Source of the DNA: DRPN01 sp964599235
GTDB lineage: Bacteria > Bacteroidota > Bacteroidia > Bacteroidales > VadinHA17
Length of the DNA: 64,000 nucleotides
Assembly: GCA_964599235.1 (NCBI GenBank)
Contig: CAZRDX010000007.1
Location: 1-64,000 of the forward strand
Direction: 5' to 3'
In this document: positions 7,919 through 16,524 of the stretch, one piece after another
How positions within the stretch are numbered: position 1 is the stretch's first letter
Layout: every line of letters starts with the position of its first letter
Notes under the pieces: generated by a model
Told to the model about the DNA's origin: nothing
Databases searched by the model: none
Seen by the model: only the letters and a program-made list of their open reading frames with translations
Translations under genes and position numbers: made by a program

Positions 7919-10900
7919 TCAGTGGCTTTTATCCGGCCATGGCGGGATGGGGGGCAATTCGTATTTGAAGTTCCTGATCTCTTCCATGATCACCTCGATG
8001 GCCTTGTTGAGCTGGTCGTCGATCCCCCGGTATTCCCGCACGGGATCGTTCTCGATGTAGATGTCGGGGTCTACGCCGTGGCCTTCGATGATCCAGCCGC
8101 TGCCGTCGGCAGCGAAGGGTGCGTAGGAAGGCGTCACGAGCGATCCGCCATCGACGAGTGGGATCGTGCCGCTGTATCCCACGACCCCGCCCCAGGAACG
8201 GGTCCCGATCAGTTTGCCCAGCTTCTTGTATTTGAAGCGGTAGGGGAACAGGTCACCGTCCGAGGCCGAATATTTGTCCAGCAAAGCCACTTTGGGACCT
8301 ACGAAGGTAGCCACCGGGTTGACATCCCCTTTCTTCTCTCCCGTGTGCATCGTCACGTAGGTGATCGTGCGCAACAGGCGTTCCATGATCATGGGCGAGA
8401 CATTACCGCCGCCGTTGCCTCTCACGTCGATGATGAGACCTTTCTTCTGCAACTGGGGATAGTAATGTTTGACAAACTCGTTGAGTCCCTCCGGCCCCAT
8501 GTCGGGAATATGGATGTAGCCCACCTGGCCGTTGGTGGCCTCACTGACCTTGCGGATGTTGTTCTCCACCCAGTCGTAGTAATAAAGTTTCGATTCATCG
8601 GCGACGGGTTTTACCAGCACCTTTCTGCTTCCGCTCCAGGAAGGTGTGCTGTTGACGGTAAGTTCGACGGTCTTGTCCGCCTTGTCCACCAAAAGCATGT
8701 AGATGTCGTTCACCTCGTTGACGGGATGACCGTCGACGGCCAGGATGTAATCCCCTTCTTTGACGTTGACACCCAACTCGGTAAGTGGCGACCGCAATTC
8801 ACGGTCCCAGTTGGCTCCTTTCAGGATGCGGTCGATGCGATAGAAGCCTTCGCCGGCACGTGAGAGACGTGCTCCCAGCAGACCGAGGGGGATGCGTTCC
8901 GGCATGGGCCGGTCGCCGTTGATGACGTACGAATGCCCCACATTGAGCTCGCCCACCATCTCACCGATGAGGTAGGTCAGGTCGGAACGGTGGTTCACAT
9001 AAGGCACCATCACGGCATATTTATCGTGAATGGCTTTCCAGTCGACGCCGTGCATGTTGGGTGCATAGAAGAAGTCGCGCATCTGCCGCCAGCTCTCGTC
9101 GAAGATCTGTTTCCACTCCATATGATGGTCGACCCACATCTTCATGTTGGACAGGTCGGCCGGTTTGTCGAGCTGCACCTTGCCTTGGGGAGGGGCCATC
9201 ACCTGGTAGCTGCGTCCCCGGAACACCACCATCTTCCTGCCGTCGGTGGAGAGCAGATAGTTGTAGCCGCTGCCCAGTTCTTTCTCTTTTTTCTCCTTCA
9301 GGTCATACATAGCAAAGACACTGCCCCCGCCCATCGAGGAATAGCGGATGTAATAGACGCGGCCATCCACACAACCGACGTTGTAATAGTTGGCGGGTTT
9401 CACCGGCAGACCGATGATGCGGTCGCCGATACCTTCCAGATCGATCCGTACCGTTGTTCCTTCTTTTCCTGTATTTTCCTCTTTGCCTTTTTTCCCGCCT
9501 TTGCTGTTTTTCTTTTTCTCACCGTGGCCGTCCTGGACCTCTTTTTTCACTTCCACCACATCGTTCTTCGGGGCGAACGGCGAGGGTGTCTCCTTGCTGA
9601 GGACGATGAGATAGACCCTGGTCATGTCCTCGTAGGCATAGTTCCATTCCACCTGGCTGTAGAGGGGATGGAAGTCCCTTTTCGAAGTGAACACGATGTA
9701 TTTCCCGTCCTTGCTGAAGACGGGGTTGTCGGAGCTGTACCACTCGTCGGTCAGGACGTAGGATTTTCTGTTCTGCACGTCGTACAGGCGGATGCGGGTC
9801 ATCCCCTTCTCTGCTTTGGTATAGGTGATCCAGCGGCTGTCAGGCGACCAGTCGTAGCTGAACCAGGGAGCCTCATCGGAGGAGTCGACGGTGACCATCT
9901 CCTTCGTCTTGATATCCACATACCTGAGGTTCTGTTTCTTGTCGTTGAAAAGGATCTTTTTGCTGTCGGGCGACCATTGCAGTTCGAAGATGTAGGTCCT
10001 GAGACCGTGGGTCAGTTGCACCGGCTCGCCTGAGCCGTCCTGCGTCCGGATGTAGATCTCAAACTCGCCGCCGGCATCGGAGATATAAGCGATGTATCTG
10101 CCGTCGGGTGACCAGGCAGCATCCCGGTCGTTGGCATCACAGCTGCCGGTGAGGTTGAGGGTGATCCCCTCTTCGGCAGGCACGGTGAAGATATCGCCGC
10201 GGGCACCGAACAGCAAGCGTTTGCCGTCGGGCGAGACATCCACCGAACGGATCCACTTGGAGGCGTCAACCCAGCCGGCACGGCTCCATTTCTCGTCATT
10301 GGCGATGCGGATGTGAAGCTGCCTGACCTCGCCCGTGTTCACATCGTAAGTATAAAGATAACCTCCCCGCTCCCAGATAATATGCTGCTGATCAAAGCCG
10401 GGGAACTTGATGTCATAATCGGTATAGTTGGTGAGTTTCTTCTCCTGCCGGCCGGCCAGGTCATATACGAAGAGGTTCATGGTCCGGTCGCGGTCGGAGA
10501 GGAAATAGATCTTATTGCCTATCCACATGGGGATGATGTCCTGGGCATCGTTCTCGGTGATCTTCTCCACCTTCATGGTGTTGAAGTCGACGATCCGGAT
10601 GTCGTCGGCCATGCCACCGCGGTAGTATTTCCATGTACGGAATTCGCGGAACACCCAGTTGAACGCCAGTTTTGTCCCGTCGGGCGAATAGGAGCAGAAC
10701 CCGCCCTTGGATATGGGTACCTCTTTGGAGGGGCCGCCTTCGACGGGTACGAGGAAGAGCTGTCCGACGAACGAATTGAACGAATAACGGCGGGAACGGT
10801 AGATGATGTATTTCCCGTCGGGGGTCCATCCCATCACGATGTTGTTGGGCCCCATCCGGTCGCCGATGTCATCGCGGCTGAGGGTGGCGGTGTAGGTAAG

Positions 10901-11206
10901 CCTTTTGGGTATCCCGCCCTCGGCGGGCACCACGAACACTTCGGTGTTGCCGTCGTACTGTCCGGTGAAGGCGATCAGGCTGCCGTCGGGCGAGAAACGG
11001 GGGAACGACTCGTATCCTTTGCCGGTGGTGATACGACGTGCCATCCCCCCCTCTGCGCTCACCACATAGAGGTCGCCTGCATAGACGAAGACCACCCGGT
11101 CGCCATGGATGTCAGGAAAACGCAGCAGACGGGCTTCGCCGGATGCAAGCAAAAAAGAAAAGGCCCCCAAAAGAAAGGCCGCTGTAAGGATCGTTTTTCG
11201 TATCAT
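7919..11206 (-). CDS. Tricorn-type protease (beta-propellers, PDZ, S41 core)
   Basis: A 1095-residue exported protein with signal peptide (cleavage near LLASGE). Repeated propeller motifs of type FSPDGSLIAF / WSPDGRYIAY run through residues 30-550, followed by a Lys/Glu-rich linker (about 570-595). Then come a core segment with WRQMRDFFY, a PDZ domain (about 760-850, GVNVKEGDYILAVDG), and a C-terminal S41 serine-protease core containing IDVRGNGGGN and the nucleophile segment YSASDGD. Tricorn degrades oligopeptides in cooperation with aminopeptidases; here the signal peptide places it outside the cytoplasm. It is transcribed ahead of the S9 peptidase. A perfect AT-rich inverted repeat sits 30 bases upstream of the start codon. 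Confidence 0.9.
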   Translation of the reverse strand: MIRKTILTAAFLLGAFSFLLASGEARLLRFPDIHGDRVVFVYAGDLYVVSAEGGMARRITTGKGYESFPRFSPDGSLIAFTGQYDGNTEVFVVPAEGGIPKRLTYTATLSRDDIGDRMGPNNIVMGWTPDGKYIIYRSRRYSFNSFVGQLFLVPVEGGPSKEVPISKGGFCSYSPDGTKLAFNWVFREFRTWKYYRGGMADDIRIVDFNTMKVEKITENDAQDIIPMWIGNKIYFLSDRDRTMNLFVYDLAGRQEKKLTNYTDYDIKFPGFDQQHIIWERGGYLYTYDVNTGEVRQLHIRIANDEKWSRAGWVDASKWIRSVDVSPDGKRLLFGARGDIFTVPAEEGITLNLTGSCDANDRDAAWSPDGRYIAYISDAGGEFEIYIRTQDGSGEPVQLTHGLRTYIFELQWSPDSKKILFNDKKQNLRYVDIKTKEMVTVDSSDEAPWFSYDWSPDSRWITYTKAEKGMTRIRLYDVQNRKSYVLTDEWYSSDNPVFSKDGKYIVFTSKRDFHPLYSQVEWNYAYEDMTRVYLIVLSKETPSPFAPKNDVVEVKKEVQDGHGEKKKNSKGGKKGKEENTGKEGTTVRIDLEGIGDRIIGLPVKPANYYNVGCVDGRVYYIRYSSMGGGSVFAMYDLKEKKEKELGSGYNYLLSTDGRKMVVFRGRSYQVMAPPQGKVQLDKPADLSNMKMWVDHHMEWKQIFDESWRQMRDFFYAPNMHGVDWKAIHDKYAVMVPYVNHRSDLTYLIGEMVGELNVGHSYVINGDRPMPERIPLGLLGARLSRAGEGFYRIDRILKGANWDRELRSPLTELGVNVKEGDYILAVDGHPVNEVNDIYMLLVDKADKTVELTVNSTPSWSGSRKVLVKPVADESKLYYYDWVENNIRKVSEATNGQVGYIHIPDMGPEGLNEFVKHYYPQLQKKGLIIDVRGNGGGNVSPMIMERLLRTITYVTMHTGEKKGDVNPVATFVGPKVALLDKYSASDGDLFPYRFKYKKLGKLIGTRSWGGVVGYSGTIPLVDGGSLVTPSYAPFAADGSGWIIEGHGVDPDIYIENDPVREYRGIDDQLNKAIEVIMEEIRNFKYELPPIPPWPDKSH

Positions 11207-11235
11207 GATGTTTCACTTTTGCCCTCAGAATATGC

Positions 11236-11261
11236 AAATATTGTAAAAAATTACAATATTT
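11236..11261. repeat. Perfect 11-bp AT-rich inverted repeat
   Basis: AAATATTGTAA (11236-11246) and TTACAATATTT (11251-11261) are exact reverse complements around an AAAA loop. It lies between the stop of the response-regulator gene (11278) and the start of the tricorn-type gene (11206), both on the minus strand. It could end the upstream operon, although the stem is all A/T except one G-C pair, or be an operator or promoter-overlapping site for the protease gene. Confidence 0.6.
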
Positions 11262-11277
11262 TCCGGCACCGGGGCGA

Positions 11278-11646
11278 TCATTCGCCCAACAGTTCTTTGA
11301 CAGCCTGGATGATCTCGTTCTTTTGGAAAGGTTTCTGGAAGATCTTTTCTGCTCCGAGCAATTTGGCTGAGTGCAGGTATTCCCGTGAGTCGACCCTTCC
11401 TCCTCCCGAGATGGCGATGATCTTGAGGGCCGGATTCTCTGTTCTCAGGTTGATGATGGTCTCCAGCCCTTCTTTTTCCGGCATGACGATATCGGTGATG
11501 ATCAGGTCGGCACCGTGGCGATGGTAGAGTTCGATGCCCTCCACGCCGTTGGTGGCGATATCCACGATATGTCCTTCTTTTTCGAGCATCTTCTTCAACA
11601 ACAGAAGGATATAGGGTTCGTCGTCAATGACAATGATCTTGGCCAT
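11278..11646 (-). CDS. Single-domain response regulator (CheY-like)
   Basis: A 122-residue receiver-only protein; the start at 11646 is chosen because the receiver fold begins at MAKIIVIDDEP. Phosphorylation-site residues are all present: acidic pair Asp8/Asp9, acceptor Asp52 (LIITDIVMP), and the Lys in IFQKPF. There is no output domain, so it must signal by protein-protein contact or pass phosphate onward. The gene starts 7 bases after the hybrid kinase stop, so it is co-transcribed with the kinase and is its obvious partner, either as final target or as shuttle in a phosphorelay. Confidence 0.88.
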   Translation of the reverse strand: MAKIIVIDDEPYILLLLKKMLEKEGHIVDIATNGVEGIELYHRHGADLIITDIVMPEKEGLETIINLRTENPALKIIAISGGGRVDSREYLHSAKLLGAEKIFQKPFQKNEIIQAVKELLGE

Positions 11647-11653
11647 GATTTTA

Positions 11654-13663
11654 TCAGTTGGTTTTGTTGCGGTTTTTATCCAGCACGTCCCGGATGACCT
11701 TACTGAACTCACTCAACTTGAGGGGTTTCAGCAGCAATTCATCGATATGGTAGTCATCCAGCATCTTTTCATTGATCGATTCTTTGGCGCCGGTGATGAT
11801 GATGACTTTCAGTTTGGGGTTGAGCTGGCGGAACTTGGCCGCCAGGTTGGTTCCCAGCAGGCCGGGCATGATCTGGTCGGTCACCAGCAGGTCGTAATCT
11901 TCGGGGTGGCGTTTGAACTCCTGGAAGGCCCGGTTACCATCGGTACGTATCGTGACGGAATAGCCCAGGCTTTCGAGCATTTTTTTGCCGATGAAAGTGA
12001 TCTCTTCTTCGTCGTCGACGAACATGATACGTTCCATGCCGGTTTTGAGGAACTCGTCGGGGATCTCGATCTCCTGTTTTTCCTGGAACAGGGGGATATA
12101 GATCCTGAACTCCGTGCCTTTTCCGGGTTCGCTATCTACGGTGATGGCACCCCGGTAGCTGTTGATGATGCCGTGGACCACGGCCAGGCCGAGGCCGGAA
12201 CCCACACCCACCTCTTTTTTGGTGAAGAAAGGCTCGAAGATCCTGCTGAGCGTCTGTTTGTCCATGCCGATGCCTGTATCACGTACGGAGATACAGGCAT
12301 ATTTTCCTGGGGTGATCTTATTGAGCTTGCGCACTTTCTCGGCGTCCAGCATTTCCTCGCTGAGGGCAATGGTGAGGATCCCCCCGCCAGGTGACATGGC
12401 ATGGGCTGCGTTGGTACAAAGGTTCATGATCACCTGGTGGATCTGGGTGGTATCGACCATCACCGTTCCGCAACGGGGGTCGAGATCGGTGACCACCTGT
12501 ATGTTGCGGGGCAAGGATGCTTTGACGAGGTTGAGCACCTCTTCGATGATCTCCTTCAGGTCGGAGGGTTTTTTCTCCACTTCCATCTGGCGGCTGAAAG
12601 TGAGGATCTGTTTCACCAGGTCCTTGGCGCGCAGGGCGGCATGGTTGATCTGTTCTATATCGAAGCGCAGGGTGCTGTCTTCCTCGAGCTCTTCCAGGGC
12701 CATCTCGGTATATCCCAGGATGGGTGTGAGGATGTTGTTGAAGTCGTGTGCGATCCCGCCGGCCAGGGTACCGATGGTCTCCATTTTTTGCAGTTGCATC
12801 AGCTGGGCTTCCAGCTTGGCCCTCTCTTTTTCGTACTGTTTTCGCAGTTCGATCTCTTTTTTCAGTTCCTTATTGGTCTCTTCCAGCTGACGTGTACGTT
12901 CCTTCACCTTTTCTTCCAATACCTCGTTGGCAGCTTTCACCTTGTTGCGTTCCACCTCCAGCAGCTTGCGCATAAAGAAATCACGCCGGTTGATCTTGTC
13001 GAGCGAATAACAGATCACCATCCCGATGACATTGGCAGAGATAAAGAAGAAGTTGTTGTTGATCCGTTCGATTTCGGGTGTATCGGTAAGGAAATAGGCC
13101 ACCACCTCATAAATGATCACGAGCGACCATCCTGCCACAGTGGCTGCCACGATCCTGGCCCGGACGAAAGTATAGCCGAAAATGAACACCAGCATCAGGC
13201 CCGCATAATAGGTGTAGATACCGATCTGGGAAACCCGGTACACCATGGCGATGATGCCGAGTCCGGCCACGAACATGGACATCCCCACCAGGAACTGGAA
13301 ATATTTTTTGAAAATGGGGTGATACGACAGGAAAAAGAGAGAAAGGATAAAAGGCCCTACGATGGCAAAACGGATGGTCCAGAGGTAGGACTTGATGGCA
13401 TGTGCTTCCTCAGGAGGGAGTGGTGCGGTGATCGCAGCATCCAGCCAGGCAAAGAGGATATAAAAGAAAAGGGCCAGCAGGAGCGTGACCCGTACGATCT
13501 GCAACGATTCCTTATAGTAAAAGTCGCGGTATTCCTTCTCCAGGTAAGCCTGATCATCGATAAAGCGCAAAGTAAGAGGATGAAGCTTCATGGCAATGCC
13601 CAAAGCTTCATCCTCTTTTTTCTTACGTTTCAGAAAATGATTCCCTTCACGCCTGAAAATCAT
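11654..13663 (-). CDS. Six-TM hybrid sensor histidine kinase with C-terminal receiver
   Basis: A 669-residue membrane kinase. Six hydrophobic helices span about residues 55-77, 94-113, 123-142, 151-167, 170-192 and 203-222, with short loops, so the sensor is likely the membrane bundle itself. A coiled coil (about 235-292) leads to a dimerisation domain with His306 in GGIAHDFNNIL, then an ATPase domain (N box around NLCTNAAHAM 415-423; DTGIGM 462-467; GSGLGLAV). A receiver domain follows from 546 with acceptor Asp596 (VTDQIMP). An alternative start at Met25 (13591) would also keep all domains. It lies 5 bases after the methyltransferase gene and 7 before the response regulator. The layout resembles LqsS/PhcS-type signal receptors, but that is inference from architecture. 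Confidence 0.88.
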   Translation of the reverse strand: MIFRREGNHFLKRKKKEDEALGIAMKLHPLTLRFIDDQAYLEKEYRDFYYKESLQIVRVTLLLALFFYILFAWLDAAITAPLPPEEAHAIKSYLWTIRFAIVGPFILSLFFLSYHPIFKKYFQFLVGMSMFVAGLGIIAMVYRVSQIGIYTYYAGLMLVFIFGYTFVRARIVAATVAGWSLVIIYEVVAYFLTDTPEIERINNNFFFISANVIGMVICYSLDKINRRDFFMRKLLEVERNKVKAANEVLEEKVKERTRQLEETNKELKKEIELRKQYEKERAKLEAQLMQLQKMETIGTLAGGIAHDFNNILTPILGYTEMALEELEEDSTLRFDIEQINHAALRAKDLVKQILTFSRQMEVEKKPSDLKEIIEEVLNLVKASLPRNIQVVTDLDPRCGTVMVDTTQIHQVIMNLCTNAAHAMSPGGGILTIALSEEMLDAEKVRKLNKITPGKYACISVRDTGIGMDKQTLSRIFEPFFTKKEVGVGSGLGLAVVHGIINSYRGAITVDSEPGKGTEFRIYIPLFQEKQEIEIPDEFLKTGMERIMFVDDEEEITFIGKKMLESLGYSVTIRTDGNRAFQEFKRHPEDYDLLVTDQIMPGLLGTNLAAKFRQLNPKLKVIIITGAKESINEKMLDDYHIDELLLKPLKLSEFSKVIRDVLDKNRNKTN

Positions 13664-13668
13664 TCATA

Positions 13669-14622
13669 TCAGTTGTTGTTTACAGTGAGCCAAGATATGA
13701 AAGATTCAGGATTTTTGAAAGGATTAGCAGGATTTTTCACTCTCAGGAAAAGGTTGACACCCAGGGGTTCTTTGTCCACGTAGATGTTCTGTCTTTTGGC
13801 GCCGGCTTCCATGGCGTAGTATGTAAGCTCTTCGGGCGAACGCTGGTTAAGGTGCCATTCCAGGATAGTGTGCATACCGCCCGTGGAGGGATTCTCATCG
13901 GAGAAGTTGCCAATGATCATCTCACCTCCTTCGGCCACATAGGGCATATATTTTCTGAGGAGGAAGATGAAATGTTTCTCTTTGAAATAATCGAAGAGGC
14001 CCGCACTCCAGATCAGGTCATAGAACTTATGGGTCTTGTAACGCAGCACGTTCATCCGGATGAAATTGAGCCGGTCGAGGAAACGGGCGTTTTTCTTTTT
14101 GGCATAATCGATGGCCCGCTGATCCAGGTCGATCAGGTCGAAACGCAGCCCGCTGTCGGGATGATCGGTCAGATATTCATAAACGTCGGTGGCCGGACCA
14201 CTGCCCAGGATCAGCACCTCTTTGGGATGATCGGCTCCTTCGTCCAGCTCGGCCAGAACGTTCTTGAAGAACTCCTTGCGGTTCCTTACGGCCTTGGCCG
14301 CATGCTGGGCATGATACCATTTGTCCCATTTGGTATAACGGGGATCGGGATTCACCTTCTGCTGGTAAATCATATCGATGATCTTGAAATCACCGGCATA
14401 ACCGTACGGTTTCACAAAAGCAAAACCGATCATCGTCTCCTCGTTCATGATCGGTTTGATGGCCTCACGCAACTCTTTCACCCCTTCCTCATTCACCGTG
14501 GAGATGAATTCCAGGAACAGATCATACTCATTTTCATCGGGACCCCCTTTGGCCAGCAGGGAGTTGAGGAACTGAACTTCGTGCTCTTTGAGCACCTTGA
14601 AAGCAGTAGTTTTGGTTTTCAT
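13669..14622 (-). CDS. SAM-dependent methyltransferase, PhcB/EF-synthase-like
   Basis: A 317-residue class I methyltransferase. The SAM loop is VLILGSGPATDV (136-147), followed by an acidic strand end at FDLIDLD (161-167) and FYDLIWSAGLFDYF (200-213). An N-terminal helical region carries KPYGYAGDFKIIDMIY (71-86). I recall a comparable K/R-P-x-G-Y-x-G-D-x-x-x-x-x-M-I-Y block in proteins annotated as extracellular-factor (3-hydroxypalmitate methyl ester) biosynthesis, the PhcB group of Ralstonia. PhcB-type enzymes make methyl ester autoinducers and are encoded beside sensor kinases, as here. Cytoplasmic, no signal peptide. First gene of a three-gene operon with the hybrid kinase and receiver. 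The fold is sure; the signal-synthase role is inference, and it could methylate another small acid. Confidence 0.7.
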   Translation of the reverse strand: MKTKTTAFKVLKEHEVQFLNSLLAKGGPDENEYDLFLEFISTVNEEGVKELREAIKPIMNEETMIGFAFVKPYGYAGDFKIIDMIYQQKVNPDPRYTKWDKWYHAQHAAKAVRNRKEFFKNVLAELDEGADHPKEVLILGSGPATDVYEYLTDHPDSGLRFDLIDLDQRAIDYAKKKNARFLDRLNFIRMNVLRYKTHKFYDLIWSAGLFDYFKEKHFIFLLRKYMPYVAEGGEMIIGNFSDENPSTGGMHTILEWHLNQRSPEELTYYAMEAGAKRQNIYVDKEPLGVNLFLRVKNPANPFKNPESFISWLTVNNN

Positions 14623-15302
14623 AATTGAAAGTTTTAGTTAGTAGTTAGTAAATTTTCAGTCAGTCGGTCAAGTCAATGTGAAAGTAATCGGTCAAAATCA
14701 AACCCCTGTCGTAACGGGATCTGATGGCGTACTGCATCTTTTCATTACAGGTCATCCATAGGCATAGTATTTTCAGTTTCGGCAAAGAGCGTTCCTTCCA
14801 TGCTCCGCAGCAGCATCCTTCTGCAGCGGTCATTTCCGGGGCACCGTTGGCCTGCCCGGGATCTTTCTCCCGCGCATCTTTCCGGCTGCCCTCTCCCAAC
14901 ATATCCACTAAAGTGACATTTCCCGGCGGAAAATGCCTCTTGTTCCTCAATCCTTTTTCTCACATGCCATCCACGGCATGCGCTTCACCCTCCCACTGCC
15001 CGAACACTTTGTCCTTTCCTGCGGTCATCACACGCCGGTGATCACCCGAATGATCCTCTTCCTCCTTCCGGCAGGAAGAACTACCCGCAGCTTTCCGGCA
15101 TGGGTGGACAGTCTTATCGCAATCTCCATTATAAAAGTATGGAAAAAAAAATTAAAGTTTCAAAAAGTACGATGATTTGCATAACCGGAAAATGATGAGA
15201 TATATCACCGTTCCATGTTGATTTGGAGTGCATCTTTATGAAAAAACCGCAACCTTTCGTGAATTTCTTTATTTTTAAGCTGTGATAAAAACACGAGACA
15301 GG
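14623..15302. other. 680-bp intergenic region without recognisable gene
   Basis: It separates the divergent methyltransferase and citrate lyase operons. The middle part (about 14700-15120) is richer in G+C than the other gaps, and short open frames exist on both strands, but none has a convincing start, composition or family resemblance. A small hairpin CATGCC/GGCATG occurs at 14964-14981, and short TTAGTTAGTAGTTAG repeats sit next to the methyltransferase start. TATTTTTA at 15270-15277 is one base off the -7 consensus and may drive the citrate lyase genes. The region could be a decayed gene. Confidence 0.5.
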
Positions 15303-16496
15303 ATGACTTCAGATAAGCGGATCGCGGTATGCGGCAACGAGGGGGAGAAGGTCCGTTCCGATTGCCGCATCACCTTGGAACTTCAGGACAACGGTGGGAT
15401 CAAGATCGATCTTCGCTCGAAGGTGAAGAGCATGTACGGTGACCATATGGAAGCGTTGCTTCGGGAGGTGTTGGGATTTTACGGCATCCGGCATGCCAGG
15501 GTCACGGTTTTCGACAGCGGCTCCTTGGATTTTGTGCTGACAGCACGTCTGGAAGCGGCCGTACGTAAGTTAGTGCCTGACGAGAGGCGGGCGTTTCTTC
15601 CAGAGATGCTCTCCCGGAATCTTTATCCCACAAAGAAAGATGCTTTCCGTATCTCAAGGCTCTATTTGCCGGGCAACACCCCTGCCCTGATGCTCAATGC
15701 GGGCATCCATCGTCCCGATGGAGTGATCCTCGATCTGGAGGATTCGGTGGCACCGGACAAGAAGGCCGAGGCCCGCATCCTGGTGAGGAATGCTTTACGT
15801 CAGGTGGATTTTTACGGTGCGGAAAGGATGGTACGCATCAATCCGCTGCCGGCGGGGCTGGAGGATCTGCAGGAGGTGATCCCGCATCATGTTCACATGG
15901 TGCTGGTACCCAAGGCGGAGGATCCCGACGACCTGCGTCGCATCGATTCTTATATCAAAGAGATCCAGCAGCAGGCCGGAGAAGAGGGTACCGTCTATCT
16001 GATGCCGATCATTGAGACGGCATTGGGAGTGGAGAACGCTTTTCTGCTGGCGCGTGCCACCCCTGCGGTGGCAGCCATGGCCATCGGTCTGGAAGATCTG
16101 ACGGCCGACTTGGGTGTACCCCGCACCGCGGAAGGCACCGAAACCTTCTATGCCCGCACGCGTCTGGTGAACGCCTGTAAGGCTGCGGGCATCCAGCCCA
16201 TCGATTCGGTCTTTTCCGACATCGACGACATGGAGGGGCTGGAGGCCACGGCACGTCGCTCCCGGGCATTGGGCTTTGAGGGGATGGGCTGCATCCATCC
16301 CCGTCAGATCCGGGTGATCCACAAGGCTTTCACCCCCACTGCCGAAGAGGTGGAAAAGGCCCGGCGGATCATGGAAGCCTTCAGAGAGGCCCGCGAAAAA
16401 GGACTGGGGGTCGTCTCCCTGGGGAGCAAGATGATCGACCCGCCGGTGGTCAAAAGGGCCGAACGCATCCTTCAGCTCGCAGAGCGGAAAAAGTAA
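15303..16496 (+). CDS. citE: Citrate lyase, fused acyl-carrier (CitD) and beta (CitE) subunits
   Basis: A 397-residue protein; the start at ATG 15303 is preferred over a GTG at 15282 because a TATTTTTA box ends only five bases before the GTG. Residues 1-95 align by eye with CitD: an early RSD segment (Ser19) where CitD carries its prosthetic group, IKIDLRSKV, and the C-terminal VFDSGSLDFVLTARLEAAV. From about 120 onward it is an HpcH/HpaI-CitE barrel: RLYLPGNTP, DGVILDLEDSVAPDKK, VRINPL, PIIETALGVENA, and GMGCIHPRQ. CitE cleaves the citryl-thioester into oxaloacetate and acetyl-enzyme. CitF follows 28 bases downstream. The ligase (CitC) and prosthetic-group enzymes (CitG/CitX) are not in this window. 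Confidence 0.85.
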   Translation: MTSDKRIAVCGNEGEKVRSDCRITLELQDNGGIKIDLRSKVKSMYGDHMEALLREVLGFYGIRHARVTVFDSGSLDFVLTARLEAAVRKLVPDERRAFLPEMLSRNLYPTKKDAFRISRLYLPGNTPALMLNAGIHRPDGVILDLEDSVAPDKKAEARILVRNALRQVDFYGAERMVRINPLPAGLEDLQEVIPHHVHMVLVPKAEDPDDLRRIDSYIKEIQQQAGEEGTVYLMPIIETALGVENAFLLARATPAVAAMAIGLEDLTADLGVPRTAEGTETFYARTRLVNACKAAGIQPIDSVFSDIDDMEGLEATARRSRALGFEGMGCIHPRQIRVIHKAFTPTAEEVEKARRIMEAFREAREKGLGVVSLGSKMIDPPVVKRAERILQLAERKK

Positions 16497-16524
16497 GAAG
16501 AACGAACTGTAAACAAACGGATCC

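Noticed and set aside
14724..15041. A 105-codon plus-strand frame in the intergenic region
   Set aside because: No ribosome site, composition dominated by Ser/Pro/Phe, no family resemblance; listed only as part of the gap.
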